A stretch of 64,000 nucleotides of DNA from Lobosporangium transversale (Eukaryota > Mortierellomycota > Mortierellomycetes > Mortierellales > Mortierellaceae): the NCBI RefSeq assembly GCF_002105155.1, contig NW_019028991.1, positions 620,001-684,000 of the forward strand. The letters are read 5' to 3'. The notes below the pieces were generated by a model. It was not told where the DNA came from, did not search any database, and saw only the letters and a list, made by a program, of their open reading frames with translations. Positions 34,233-45,519 of this stretch are shown in pieces (within the stretch, counting starts at the first letter, position 1; each line of letters opens with the position of its first letter). Position numbers and translations under genes: made by a program.

Positions 34233-35302
34233 ATGGGAGGGTAAGTCGGCGTTGTGGCCTAATATCCACGAAAACACGTAGTTGGGTCCCCTTAATCCCT
34301 TCTACATCCTTTTAAAACGCCATTACTTTGGGCAAAGGATGAAAAAGAGCATTTGTTGACATTTAGAAAAAATTTTCATCTGTTCCACAAGCCCTTGCTC
34401 ACTTGACAAGAGTGTGCTTAATTTTTTGCTTGTCCGCCTGATAATTCTTTTGCGTGTAGCAGCAATGGTAGCGCTCATGCAAGGTGGATGCAGAAAAATG
34501 CTCTCTGGGCTGGCTGTCTTTTGTATTTGGTTGGCTGGGACAGATTCGGGTCGAGTGGTGCAATTTATTTGTCTTGTGTTGCAAACAACGGGATGCTTAA
34601 TAGATTGTCTCTGTAGAGACTATCTGCATGCACTAGTGCGTAATAGGATTGAAGGGAAACAAGGGAGCAGAAAAGAAGGGAATATACGCTAACCTCTTTG
34701 TCGAGTGCATTCTTCGTCAATTGGAGTCTACCTTCTCATTTTGTCACCCGAGCATCATGGACTTGTAGTCTATCCTAGCTAAGTGAGAGAATTACCACAC
34801 CACACTACGATCCCACTTTGATGGCCGTGTAATTCCCACGCATTCGTGTGTATTTTACTTATTTGATTTGGGTTCATTTCATATTCCCATCACTTTGCAT
34901 CGATGGCTTTCTTATTCCTCTCTGTCATTCCCTCTTAAAGAAATATCTCTTGCTCATGTGAAATATGCTGCTCTCATTCCATTGTGGTGTCTCTAGAATA
35001 ACATTGGCTGACAACCCCCCCGATGATCCGGAGGGGAGTTTTATGCTCCCCAATGGTCTCTGCAATGCTGCGATACTCAAAGACCAGCTGAATCTGCTTA
35101 GCGGCTTTGCAGGGTCTACAGCTGAACATTCGAATACTTCCGCGATTGGAGCAGGAGCTAGTGGGGATGGTGGCCCAACGTTTTCCATCTCTGACTTCTT
35201 GGTACCTGCACTGCAGACCAAAGTGTGGGAAGACTGGCAGGTGGCCGATGAGTTCTCGTAAGTCTAATCTTATTAAAAAAGTCGAGTGCTTGCGCGATCT
35301 GT

Positions 35303-35337
<35 letters not shown>

Positions 35338-36764
35338 CGCTTTGTTTGCGAGTAAGGGACATTCACTCATCTTTTCCTCATACCTCTACCCTCCAACGCT
35401 CAATTTGTCTTTTCTTATACAACACTGTTCGTCCCTTCGAAACATTGGGTCATTTCACATGTTATCAATCAACAAAAAGAAGTGCGTTTGACCCACAGAC
35501 CCTCTCTTCAGACCCCTTTCAGCTTGACAATGGCTTGGATAGCTTGCTTGGAAATGTATCTCTCGGATGGGAGACCAATAGTGACATCCCTGATGACCAA
35601 GCTTATGATGAGTTTGTGTTCGATCTGGCTCCATCTACCTTCGATACTCCTGCGACTGTGAATGTCGCAGACTTGATTGTGGGGTCTAGTTCGATGGATG
35701 TATCAGCATCTGTATCTCCTCGTGAGTTAGATTTGCAAAATGACAGCACCTACCACGATCTTGCACTGGCCAATTACTATGGATTCAACGAAGATACTGC
35801 CTTCGATTATGAGTCCGGTTCGGAGTCTAGTTCAGAATCTGATAATGATGATTCTAAGGACCCTGAAGATGACGAGGAAGTGGAGAAGTCCGCAATAGCT
35901 ACATCGTGCGATGCATCCATCAGCTCTGTGAATTTTCCTATGCTCACTACTGAAACGATCATTGCAGATGATGTAATCCCTATTGCTGTCGCCTGCAAAG
36001 AAAATCCACAACAACTGGCTAACTTGTCAGTACCCGTCGCCTCCCGGGACCCTAATAAACGTCGCATGGAGGAAGATCTAGTTACCCGCATTAGTAATGA
36101 TCTAGGACCTGAACATATGTCTGGCCTTTTCAGAATCTTGAAGGGTGGTCATGAAGAAGAAGAGGCAGATGAAGTAGAAGAAATGGAAGTTGATCTGTCA
36201 TCTCTGGATGAGGCCACGTTGGTTGAAGTATATCAGTACGTTGAGTCGTGCTGTATGCAGACCATGGCATCGATTCTTGCTGCAGAACAACGTGAGCGAG
36301 CAGCATTGGAGAAACAGAAGCAATGCTCTGCAGAGAGGACTCCCGAGCTATCTTGTGATCCTTCATCCTCATCCTCGTTATCCAGCTCTCCTTCTCCTTC
36401 TCACCCATCATCCCATCCAGTATCTCCTAGAAGTCGCCGGTCAAGCCATAGTTGCCACAGTAATAGGAAACGCAATGGCGTAGTGTCATCGTTGTCTCAC
36501 CATGATTCTACTGTAACTGAGCTACAGGATGCACTCTGGAATGTAGTGGCATCAGCAGCCCATCATCCTTATAAGCCTCGCAGGAAACGCTCCAACACTA
36601 GCGCGGGTCGCAGGTCGCAAGAGACTCAGATGCAGATCCAGCAAACAGCACGAAGCCTTAACTCAGAGGAGACGCTAGTCTTGTGCGCAGTCAAGCATGA
36701 CCTTCAAGGCAATGAGATGGAGATGGGTGAAGATGACGCAGAGATTGATATCGTGGGCATCTAA
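34233..36764 (+). CDS. NET (BET extra-terminal) domain protein without bromodomain
   Basis: This is probably a chromatin or transcription protein-interaction factor. There are three exons: 34233-34240 (8 nt, ATGGGAGG), 34997-35257, 35483-36764 (516 aa, phases agree). The N-terminal half is acidic and Ser-rich with no fold I recognise. The NET domain lies at about 36050-36265: VTRISNDLGPEHMSGLFRIL, then an acidic loop, EMEVDLSSLDEATLVEVYQY and VESCC, matching the three-helix ET module of Bdf1/BRD proteins. A Ser-rich stretch with Arg/Lys clusters (RSRRSSHSCHSNRKR, KPRRKRS) follows, likely nuclear localisation. No bromodomain is present in any exon. The start depends on the tiny first exon joined across a 756-bp intron. 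If that is wrong, the protein would begin at an internal ATG in exon 2. Confidence 0.75.
35304..35334 (+). repeat. Poly(A) tract in intron 2 of the NET gene
   Basis: Thirty-one A residues on the coding strand, in the intron between 35257 and 35483. Confidence 0.95.
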
Positions 36765-37014
36765 GCAAGCTTTTTTGGGGGCTCTTTTCCTCCCTTGTAC
36801 TTTTTACTCTACCACAACCAGCAACTTTGTTGTGTACATGTGTATATTAATGTGTATTTTAGATTGCGGGTTGTAGGAGACTTCCATAGTTTTGTTTAAA
36901 AAAGTCTTTTTTGTTTTTGTTTTTGTTTTTTTTTTTTAGTTGCAGAGTTGCAGTAATAAAAGAAAAGGAAAGTCAAGAGTAATTATAGTATTTTGAAACT
37001 AATAATAGACTATT

Positions 37015-38979
37015 TCAAAAAGTTCGCGAGTATCTCACACGAGTCCAGCCTCTCACCCTCAGAACTGGCACTTCGCCATCTCTGACTGACTGTTGTCCAT
37101 ATTGCATGATCAGCTTTTGAAACTGAGGACAGTGTCGACGGATCTCCCAGATTCCTCGATAGGTTACTTTATCAAGACCTTGGATGTCCAATACTCTGAG
37201 TTCTAAGCAATGTTTTGCAATGAAATAGATTCCCTCATCTGTGACTTCTGAACAGTATGCAATGTTCAAAGTCTGCAATGATGATGGGAAAAGGGTAGAT
37301 AAACATTGAAGCGTTGAATCCGTCACTGCTTCAAAACAATGAGCGAGGTTGAGGGAAACCAAGTTATAACAAGAGCCCAATACTTTTTCTAAGCCTGTTG
37401 TAGTAGTACATGTCTGTTCCTGCTCCTGTGGGGTTTCTGGGGTTTCAAGATGGTAATGAACTTTAGTACTACTACGGCTTGTATTACTAATATGACCACC
37501 GGCGCCTGTCTTGGACAAATTTAGGATGCGTAATGATTTTGCAATTGAAGGCGTATTAGCTAGTTGTGAAAGGACCTTATCTGTAACCAAACCATCTCGA
37601 CCCTGTTGTTTACATCCTGCGAAATTCAATGTTGATACTTCAAGACAACGGTTCAAGATTTCCGATAATCCCTTTTGCGTAATCCCTGGACAATCCATTA
37701 GCTCCAATGTTTTCAGTTTTGGACAGGAATTAGCCAAGACAGATAATGAAGCATCTGAGAATTGTTTTGGAGCTCGGATCAAGAGTGCATGAAGCGATGG
37801 CGTTCGAGGTAATAAATGAGCTAGGAAAGGGTCTGAGACAATGTAGTAAAGGTCTGAAAAGTCAAGGACACGGATAAATAAGCCATATTGAGGATGGATA
37901 AACGGAGAAGCTGATTGTGACGATGGAGGAGATGATGACAATGATGATGATGACGGCGGTAATGATAATGATAATGGAAGCGATGAGATGTTATGATCAC
38001 TGATGCTGCTGAGGACGCAGTTATTGTCGTGGCCATTGCTGCCGCTGCTGATTCCACTGTTTTTGTGATTGTTTTGGGTCTTGTGGTCTGTGCTTGTTGA
38101 GCCCAAATATGTTTGTTGTGTGGAAGCATTGTTGAGTATTGATCCCACGATGCCACATTGTGTGTGATTGTTATCGTTTGCAGAGCCATGTTGTTCTGAA
38201 AGGCTCAGCTGTTCTGTCTGTGTCTCTGTTTCTGTCTCTGTCCCTAGCTTCGGGCTCGTACCGGTTTCAGCAGTGGTCGGTGAGGCTCTTGGTGATGTAG
38301 AAGGTGAAAAGATTTCTCTGGCGTTGAAGAACAATAGCTGCTCATCCTCAGAGATATCTCGCTCGCTAGTACAGCTGCCTCCCCATCCCACTCGGACTTT
38401 ATCCTTTTCTTGATTTTCAGCCAACTGCAGAAGAGGGCACGAGATGATATCGTCGTTTTCATACTCGTTCAATTTGGCTTTTGGTTGTATAAGCTGTTGC
38501 TGTTCAGCGCTAGGCCTTTTTTTTGATACCACATTGGAGTGATAAGGAGCAAAAGGTGATAACAGTGGTGGTGGAGATGATAGTGATGAAGATGATGAGG
38601 GTAACAGGATACATTCCTTTATAGTACTGCTTGTTGAATCGTGAACATTCGAAGTACTCATGTTTGCACTTTGTAAGTCATTTGGCAGCAACCTTCCATG
38701 TTGCTGATGTTGCAGAATTGCAGTGTTGGCGATGGTTTTGAGGAGCTTCATCCATGAGACATAATACAGCATGAAGGGTGAATGCCACAGCTGTGGGATC
38801 ACTCGTTGGGACCATCTCTTCGAAATCAAGGCGCAGTTCAAGAGTGAAGCATGATCGAGATAGATGAGGATCTGGTCAAGAATCTCAGGTGGGAGTTTGT
38901 CATATATATCCTTAAATCTGACTCCTTTTTTGGAAGAGGACATCTCATACTGACTATTAGAAGATTGATGGTTTGACAT
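37015..38979 (-). CDS. F-box and leucine-rich repeat protein
   Basis: This is a likely substrate receptor of an SCF ubiquitin ligase. It is a single exon of 654 aa. Residues about 27-75 are an F-box (LPPEILDQILIYLDHASLLN, then CALISKRWSQRVIPQLWHSP). A long Ser/Thr/Asn/His-rich low-complexity insert follows (about residues 95-360). The C-terminal part has Amn1/Grr1-like cysteine-type LRRs (CPKLKTLELMDCPGITQKGL, LEVSTLNFAGC, LQTLNIAYCSEVTDEGIYFI, LRVLDIQGLDKVTYRGI). It converges on the NET gene with 250 bp between stops. Its start lies 211 bp downstream of the RAD16 stop, on the same strand. The substrate is unknown. Confidence 0.88.
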   Translation of the reverse strand: MSNHQSSNSQYEMSSSKKGVRFKDIYDKLPPEILDQILIYLDHASLLNCALISKRWSQRVIPQLWHSPFMLYYVSWMKLLKTIANTAILQHQQHGRLLPNDLQSANMSTSNVHDSTSSTIKECILLPSSSSSLSSPPPLLSPFAPYHSNVVSKKRPSAEQQQLIQPKAKLNEYENDDIISCPLLQLAENQEKDKVRVGWGGSCTSERDISEDEQLLFFNAREIFSPSTSPRASPTTAETGTSPKLGTETETETQTEQLSLSEQHGSANDNNHTQCGIVGSILNNASTQQTYLGSTSTDHKTQNNHKNSGISSGSNGHDNNCVLSSISDHNISSLPLSLSLPPSSSSLSSSPPSSQSASPFIHPQYGLFIRVLDFSDLYYIVSDPFLAHLLPRTPSLHALLIRAPKQFSDASLSVLANSCPKLKTLELMDCPGITQKGLSEILNRCLEVSTLNFAGCKQQGRDGLVTDKVLSQLANTPSIAKSLRILNLSKTGAGGHISNTSRSSTKVHYHLETPETPQEQEQTCTTTTGLEKVLGSCYNLVSLNLAHCFEAVTDSTLQCLSTLFPSSLQTLNIAYCSEVTDEGIYFIAKHCLELRVLDIQGLDKVTYRGIWEIRRHCPQFQKLIMQYGQQSVRDGEVPVLRVRGWTRVRYSRTF

Positions 38980-39190
38980 GATTGTACTTGGGCTCTTGAT
39001 GGTTTATTGGAAAAGATGTGATGAAGAATGTATTTAGTGAATGTGTAAAAGAAGAGGAAGCACAAACGAGGACCAGAAACATCAGAAAAAAATTCAGAAA
39101 CGATATTTTGGTCAAACTATTCTATTGTGCAACCATGACAGATGTGTGATCAGGTGCAACATTTTTAAATTAATAGCTCATGGTTTTACT

Positions 39191-41400
39191 TTAATTGACA
39201 AACAAGAATCGCAGATCCTCAGGCGTCAAACGCGCCAAGGCTGCGGGATCTTTGCCAATTGTGCTATCCACCATTGCCTGCTTCTTCTCTTGAAGCTGTA
39301 GAATACGACTCTCAATCGAATTCTCAATAATGAGTCGTGTAATAAGGATGGGCCGGTATTGCCCAATACGGTGGATACGATCCATTGCCTGCAATTCTGC
39401 TGCAGGATTCCACCATGGATCACAGATAAATACTCGACTAGCTGCTGTCAAGTTCAATGCGACGCCTCCTGCTTTTAACGAAATCAGGAATACCGTTACT
39501 GTTGGATCGTCACTAAATTTCCTGATTGAAGCGTCGCGTTGTGCGGGCGTCATGTGGCCATCTAGCTTAACGCACTTAAAACCGGCTTTCTCGAGGCGCC
39601 ACTTAATCAGATCTAAGAAGGTTACATACTGTGAAAAACAAATACTCTTCGTAGATCGATCCTGACGCTGTAGATTATAAAGTTGCTCTACTAAAGCTTC
39701 AATTTTTGTCGAGCTCCGCCATGTGTCCATGTTAATGCGATTCACAATCGAGGTACGGGCAAAGTTTCGGTGTTTAACTTCTGCTTCATAATCTGGCTCC
39801 TCTTTCATATAAGTGGGCTGTTGGAGATCGATCGAAAGAGGGATATGACAAACCGGGCACTCGGGTGCCTCGACAGCCGATGATGTGATATACTGTTCTG
39901 CATCTTCACGACAGAAAAGATGGTGGCACTTGCTGACAATGGGGTCCTCCGCCTAATATGGCCATGACAAGAAGTAAAAAAAATAGTATTAGATTAAATT
40001 AGGCACTTTTAAGAGATCAAATCATTTCTCGTAAAAGTCTATTACCTCTTCTTGACAAATACAGCAGACTAGAGTCTCAGGGAGGCCGACGTCACCTGGC
40101 TTGACCTTCTTCAAGACAAGGTCTGGATGGTCAACCATCTGCCTCATCTTTGTGAGAAGCTCAAAGATATTTGCATAGTTGTTGAGCACAGTACCCTGTT
40201 CGACATATGTTGAGAACTTGCGTTTTGTATCTGAGAAAAGTGACTCATATAGGTCCTCCTCCTCTTCGTTAAACAGATATCGGCTGACGATCATCTTCCG
40301 TGGAGGCAGCCCTAAGTCATCTGCTCGCTCCACTTTAGTTCGGCGCAACATTATCCGATCGAGCAATTTACGGAGCTTCGCAAACGCTTCTTCTCCAGAC
40401 CCTTCCGCAGCAAAAGTCTGAATTGGTTTCAGGATTTCATTATTCCACCAACAGACATGACTTCAAGCATCAATGAAGTGGAAGAGCTCAGTTAGCAGCG
40501 GCATCAACAAATTACGCGATGAAATTCTTACAATTTAATATGATATACTTACTCCATGGGTCTGTGTCCACAGTCATCACAATCTTTCATGTTGCTATAC
40601 TTCCAGTGAAGCGACTTGCATGAGCACTTTTTGCAAAAGTAATATCTAAAAGATAGTGAAGAGTCGCATCAGCACCGAAGTAATTAAGTAAACAATACTA
40701 ATCAAAATCTCAACGAGAATGAGCAGTTGTACTGGGGCTTTTACCCATATGGATCGGCTTGCATGAAGCGAATAAGAGAGTATAATTCTCCAACTCGATT
40801 CTGCATAGGTGTTCCAGATAAGCACCACTTTCTATCAGCTTCAAGTGCAAACTAAGGAACAATAAGATCAATAAAGATATCGTATTCGGAGCAGCTGCCC
40901 CATTCATATACAATTCCAGCCTTTCAAACTTACTGCAGATCTTGCTGTATTACACGAACGCTCCTTGATATTATGGGCTTCGTCCAGAATGATACGATAC
41001 CACTTGATACGGTGCAATAACGAATATTCTTTAACAGTTGTATTTCCTCGTCTAAAACCATACTTCTGCTTTCTGAACGCCGATTCGATGATAGAGTCTT
41101 CAAAGTATAAAAAAAAAAGTTAGATCAACGACAGAAACAAATGCATGTTCACCGTTATTAACTAAATTTACCGCTTACAGGTGGTTACGACGACATCATG
41201 GCTCAAAAGCTCCTTCATGCTTTCAGTACGATTTGGACCATGAAATACCAGGGCCTTAAGGGATGGGGCATGATTGGTGATCTCACTGACCCACTGCAGA
41301 ATGGCAACAGTTGGGGCAACGATCAGATTGGGTTTCCCAGACTCTGACAAAAGTAGCGATATCATCTGGATAGTCTTCCCCATACCCATTTCATCCTATG

Positions 41401-41441
<41 letters not shown>

Positions 41442-41992
41442 AGTATGCATTGTTTTCGTGGAGAAGACAGGGACAGACACAAATTTCATTTGTCTTACAG
41501 CTAGAATTCCGCCCTTGAACTATAATTGAATGAAATTATTGTATAAACTACAGATTAGTAAAACGGAGCACATGGTTGGAGAAATATATAGAGAAAATCT
41601 GATCGATGACAAGTAGATAGGAGAAAGCGTTATCAAGTTACCATAGATTTCTCTTGTTTACGCATCCAGCCTAATCCTTCACGTTGGAAAGGTAAGAGTT
41701 TGAGTTTTAAGCCTTCCGGCTGCTCTGCAGCCTCAGGTGCTTGAATGCCAACCTTTTCAAGATCATCCCAGACAGTTGCAAGTTCGGGATGAAACTCTAA
41801 AAGTCTCTTGTTGACTTTCTCCGCCTAGTTAAGATGAATGATTTAGTAGCTTTCTAAAATTGAGGATATGGGTATTTTCTAGTCAAAGTACGGACGGCTT
41901 TTGCCTTACCCATGTCATAGTCCCTCTAGTTCGATCTCTCGCACGAGAAATAGGTCTGGCTACTGACCCCTCACTTGAATCAGAGGAAGAAG

Positions 41993-42024
<32 letters not shown>

Positions 42025-42716
42025 GATTCCTCGTTGATATTATCGCTGTCGTCCTTGATTTGAGCTGAAACTGCTGCAGCAGCTTTTACAGAGGCAATAC
42101 GTGAGGGCTTTGTCCTTATATGTGTAGAAGATGAAGATGACGATGACGGCACGGATTTAGAGGTGGAAGCTTCAAGCTTGACAGCCGCAGCTTTGGAACG
42201 TGTAGGCCTCTTAGAGACCGTGGACTTGGAGGGAGGTGGACTATCAGCTATTTCGCTCAAATCCTCGCTCTTGAGAAGATCCGAGTCATCATCATCGTCG
42301 GATTCAATTTTGAGCCGTCTACTCAGGTCCATCGAGCCCGAACTTCTGGTGCGCTTGAGAGAGCGAGGATCAGCAATCAACTGATTCGAGGATGGGTCCT
42401 CGATCTTTCTCCTCTTCCCTAGGGCGACAGCGCTTGGAGTTACAACTGTTGATGGAAGGAAATCGTCCTCATCATCACTATTTTCCTTGGCCTGCTTCTT
42501 ATCATCCTTATCATCATCGTCAATATTTAAATTTGATAGTGAAAAACTTGTATTGGGAGTGGAGGACCCTGAACTGGCCCTACTTGCCTCTGAGGCCGAA
42601 GTAGAGCTCATTGAATTAGAGGCAACAGCAGCAGCGGCAGCACGAGTCTGTCTTGTAGAGCGAGTGACTCTGCCTGAGGCCACGGAGGCAGTTGGAGTAG
42701 CCTTTTTGGGAGGCAT
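39191..42716 (-). CDS. RAD16: RAD16-type Swi2/Snf2 ATPase with RING finger
   Basis: This DNA translocase acts in global-genome nucleotide excision repair, with Rad7 in a ubiquitin ligase. Exon 1 (42716-41910) is a disordered basic/acidic N-terminus with a polyAsp run. Later exons give [40 protein letters not shown] (motif I split over a small exon), [33 protein letters not shown] (DEAH box), [20 protein letters not shown], and [22 protein letters not shown]3HC4 RING ([26 protein letters not shown]) is inserted between the two helicase lobes. The C-terminal lobe has [40 protein letters not shown] and [13 protein letters not shown]. The order is exactly that of Rad16. About eight to ten introns are implied. 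The gene diverges from the second F-box gene. Confidence 0.94.
41992..42027. repeat. Trinucleotide (ATC/GAT) run coding for poly-Asp in RAD16 exon 1
   Basis: About ten CAT/ATC units on the + strand are read as GAT (Asp) codons on the minus strand. Confidence 0.9.
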
Positions 42717-43005
42717 TAGCTTGTGTAATGAGAAAGAGTGATGTTGAAGAAAGAATGGAAAGCGATGTCTGTCTGCCAGCGAATGCAGGACGAGAGGTCA
42801 AACGAGTGAGGATGGGGTGTAAAGGAAAAGAGAAGGAAACAACACAGCTTGCTTTTTTCTAAATTTTGCTTTGACATTTTTGACATTTTTGGTGGCAAGA
42901 CCTGTCAAAAAAAAAAGAAATAAAAAGTATTATCTACTTAGCAGTCACAACCAACCATCCCCATCAAGACCTTTTTCTTGTCCCTGCCAACATTCGCTCA
43001 AGAAG
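42717..43005. promoter_or_regulatory. Divergent promoter of RAD16 and an F-box/LRR gene
   Basis: 289 bp between two start codons on opposite strands. It contains a duplicated TTTTGACATTTT at about 42868-42892 and A-rich runs. No other gene fits. The arrangement suggests shared control, which is inference. Confidence 0.6.
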
Positions 43006-45519
43006 ATGGAGTCCGATCAAGTGTCACCAATGGAAGCAGTGGAGACAAGTGCAACCTTGAATTCAAGGTCACTACCGACAGCTATCCCTGAAATCCTATC
43101 CATCACCTTTTCATTTCTTGATAAGGAGACGGTACTTGCAGCATGTCGCGTCGCACGTGTGTGGCACCAGGCTGCAGTGCCTATACTCTGGAGGGCATTG
43201 ATACAGCCTAAACTTACGCCATCATTCTACACTCAGTTAAAGACAAATGGCTGCCACGTGAAGTATGCGGAGCTAGTCCTAGACACTGACAACAGATGTC
43301 ATTCGATTGTGCCAATGGAGCTGACCCGTATCTTGCAAGCAACACCACGAATAAAGTATCTTGGACTATACTTGTCACATGGAGAGCTACTAGAGACTAC
43401 TTCCTCCTTATTGAGGACGATAATGTGCTTGGTGGCACCACAGCTTACAGGCATCGCTCTGGGCATTGGCTTGATTCGTGAAGAAGATGCCCAAATTTTT
43501 TTCCCATCGCTTACATCTATCAAGACGATTGAGCTTGTACGTTGTGCCTCGTCCTCAGTCCTCAAATCAATTGGAAACTCACAGCATCGGATGGGCACAG
43601 GGCTCTACAGCATAAAGGCAGGCCATACTTCACCAGGAGGTTCATTGGAAGGAACAGACATTGAGCTTTTCGGCGATGTTGCACTGGGCGAGCTTGGACA
43701 GAATGTCCCAAACCTGCAACATCTGAGTATCGTCAGAAACCTCAATATCGGGTCAGCTGGATTAGCCGAATTTGCAACGCACTGCAAGACAATTACGCGA
43801 TTGAATTTAGAAGGCTGTCAACTCATTGAACCAATCGGCATTGAGGCTCTGATTGAGGCGTCGTTGCAGCTTAAATATGTCAAATTAGCTCGGACAGCGA
43901 CTAATGATCAGGTTTTATTCAAGCTTTCAACACCACCAGAGCGTGCTGCGAAACTAAAGGCTCTATCAATCACACACTGCGTTGACGTCACAAGCTGTGG
44001 CATTCGATTCATTTTAGAGCTTTGTGAAAACTTGATTGACCTCGATTTTTCGCATTGCCCATATGTAAGGGTTAATATTTTCAAGGAACCAGCATGGGCA
44101 TGTGCACAACTCAAAACACTTTCGATGGTTTATATTCACCAGAAAGTCTTGCCACATCAGAATGGTGTGCCGGATAAAGGTTCCACTTCCTACGCTATAG
44201 CTCAAGAGACTATACCTTTGCTGATATACCAACAACTTGGCCGACTCACCAAACTTCGAGAGCTTACTATTGGCGGCATGTGGATAGACCCAAAGCTATT
44301 CTCTTTAGGGCGCAGGACTCTAGAATCTCTCAAAGAGTTGGAAACACTGCGACTTATAAATTTTCAAGTGCCCCTTACCCGTAAGGAAATCATTTGGATA
44401 GTGACGTGGCTCCGGAGCCTTCGTAAGCTTCAGATTGACGAGGGTAGTGTTGATCAAAGTCTTTTGGATACCCTGCTGGAGATCAATACAGGGCTCAAGC
44501 TTGAATTATATTCGCCGACAAATCGTCAAATTCAGGCTACGGGAGCCGGTTGGGGGCCTACAGGGGAAGAAGATGCCTATAATACTAGTGGCGAGGAGGA
44601 CCATAGTGAGATGAATGATAGTCCAATGAGCGAAGGACATTGGGGGTCCGATGATGATGATCGAACACATTCATATTATTCTGGTTACGACGATGAGTCG
44701 AGTGACGAGTATGGCAGCGATGACGGTGGATATAGAGGCTATGGAGGCTATGGACGCTATTGGGGATATGGGAGCTACAGAACCGCAAGCGAAGTTCACA
44801 CAGACGATTCTGAAGAAGAACACCTTCGACAAGAAGAAGAGGAAGAAGAGCGCCTTCGACTGGAAGAGGAGGAGGAAGAAGAACGCCTTCGATTGGAAGA
44901 GGAAGATGAAGAAGAAGAGCGTCTCCGACAAGAGGAGGAAGAAGAAGAAGAGCGCCTCCGACAAGAGGAGGAAGAGGAAGAAGAGCGCCTCCGACAAGAG
45001 GAGGAAGAGGAGGAAGAGCGCCTTCGACAAGAGGAAGAAGAAGAAGAAGAGCGCCTCCGACAAGAGGAGGAAGAGGAAGAAGAGCGTCTTCGACTGGAAG
45101 AGCAAGAGGAAGAAGAACGCCTACGACAAGAGGAGGAAGAGGAGGAAGAGCGCCTTCGACAAGAGGAAGAAGAAGAAGAAGAGCGTCTCCGACAAGAGGA
45201 GGAAGAGGAAGAAGAGCGTCTTCGACTGGAAGAGGAGGAGGAGGAGGAACGCCTACGACTGGAAGAGGAAGAGGAAGAGGAAGAGGAAGAGGAAGAAGAA
45301 GAAGATCAGGATGACGTGTCATTGGACCGCAGAGTACACATTCGATTTCGGGAAAATCTAAGTTCCCCATCTGCGTCTGAAGTTGAAGACTGCGAGTCGA
45401 CTTCTGAAGGAAGCTCAAGAGACCATCGATATAACTCTTCAGACTCTGGTTCCGAATCGGCAAATTCAGTAAGCATATCCAGCGATGAACCCGACTACGA
45501 CTATTCTGATTACGATTAG
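43006..45519 (+). CDS. F-box/LRR protein with long Glu/Arg repeat tail
   Basis: This is a probable SCF substrate receptor. It is a single exon of 837 aa from ATG 43006 (MESDQVSP); the in-frame upstream extension is low quality and lies in the divergent promoter. Residues about 24-65 are the F-box (AIPEILSITFSFLDKETVLA, then CRVARVWHQAAVPILWRAL). LRR-like units follow (LQHLSIVRNLNIGSAGL, ITRLNLEGCQLIEPIGIEAL, LKALSITHCVDVTSCGIRFI). From about residue 520 it is acidic. Residues about 605-765 repeat an 11-residue unit EERLR(Q/L)EEEEE about 14 times. Such strings usually form a stable single alpha helix. The end is Ser/Asp-rich. The antisense strand of the repeat gives long Leu/Pro frames that are shadows. 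Confidence 0.87.
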   Translation: MESDQVSPMEAVETSATLNSRSLPTAIPEILSITFSFLDKETVLAACRVARVWHQAAVPILWRALIQPKLTPSFYTQLKTNGCHVKYAELVLDTDNRCHSIVPMELTRILQATPRIKYLGLYLSHGELLETTSSLLRTIMCLVAPQLTGIALGIGLIREEDAQIFFPSLTSIKTIELVRCASSSVLKSIGNSQHRMGTGLYSIKAGHTSPGGSLEGTDIELFGDVALGELGQNVPNLQHLSIVRNLNIGSAGLAEFATHCKTITRLNLEGCQLIEPIGIEALIEASLQLKYVKLARTATNDQVLFKLSTPPERAAKLKALSITHCVDVTSCGIRFILELCENLIDLDFSHCPYVRVNIFKEPAWACAQLKTLSMVYIHQKVLPHQNGVPDKGSTSYAIAQETIPLLIYQQLGRLTKLRELTIGGMWIDPKLFSLGRRTLESLKELETLRLINFQVPLTRKEIIWIVTWLRSLRKLQIDEGSVDQSLLDTLLEINTGLKLELYSPTNRQIQATGAGWGPTGEEDAYNTSGEEDHSEMNDSPMSEGHWGSDDDDRTHSYYSGYDDESSDEYGSDDGGYRGYGGYGRYWGYGSYRTASEVHTDDSEEEHLRQEEEEEERLRLEEEEEEERLRLEEEDEEEERLRQEEEEEEERLRQEEEEEEERLRQEEEEEEERLRQEEEEEEERLRQEEEEEEERLRLEEQEEEERLRQEEEEEEERLRQEEEEEEERLRQEEEEEEERLRLEEEEEEERLRLEEEEEEEEEEEEEEDQDDVSLDRRVHIRFRENLSSPSASEVEDCESTSEGSSRDHRYNSSDSGSESANSVSISSDEPDYDYSDYD
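44815..45303 (+). repeat. 33-bp coding tandem repeat (EERLRQEEEEE)
   Basis: Imperfect 33-bp units (GAAGAGCGCCTTCGACAAGA core) are repeated about 14 times. Codon-level differences (GAA/GAG, CGC/CGT, CAA/CTG) show divergence between units. Confidence 0.92.

Noticed and set aside
44585..45463. Minus-strand 292-codon Leu/Pro-rich frame
   Set aside because: It is a shadow of the Glu/Arg repeat of the F-box gene.
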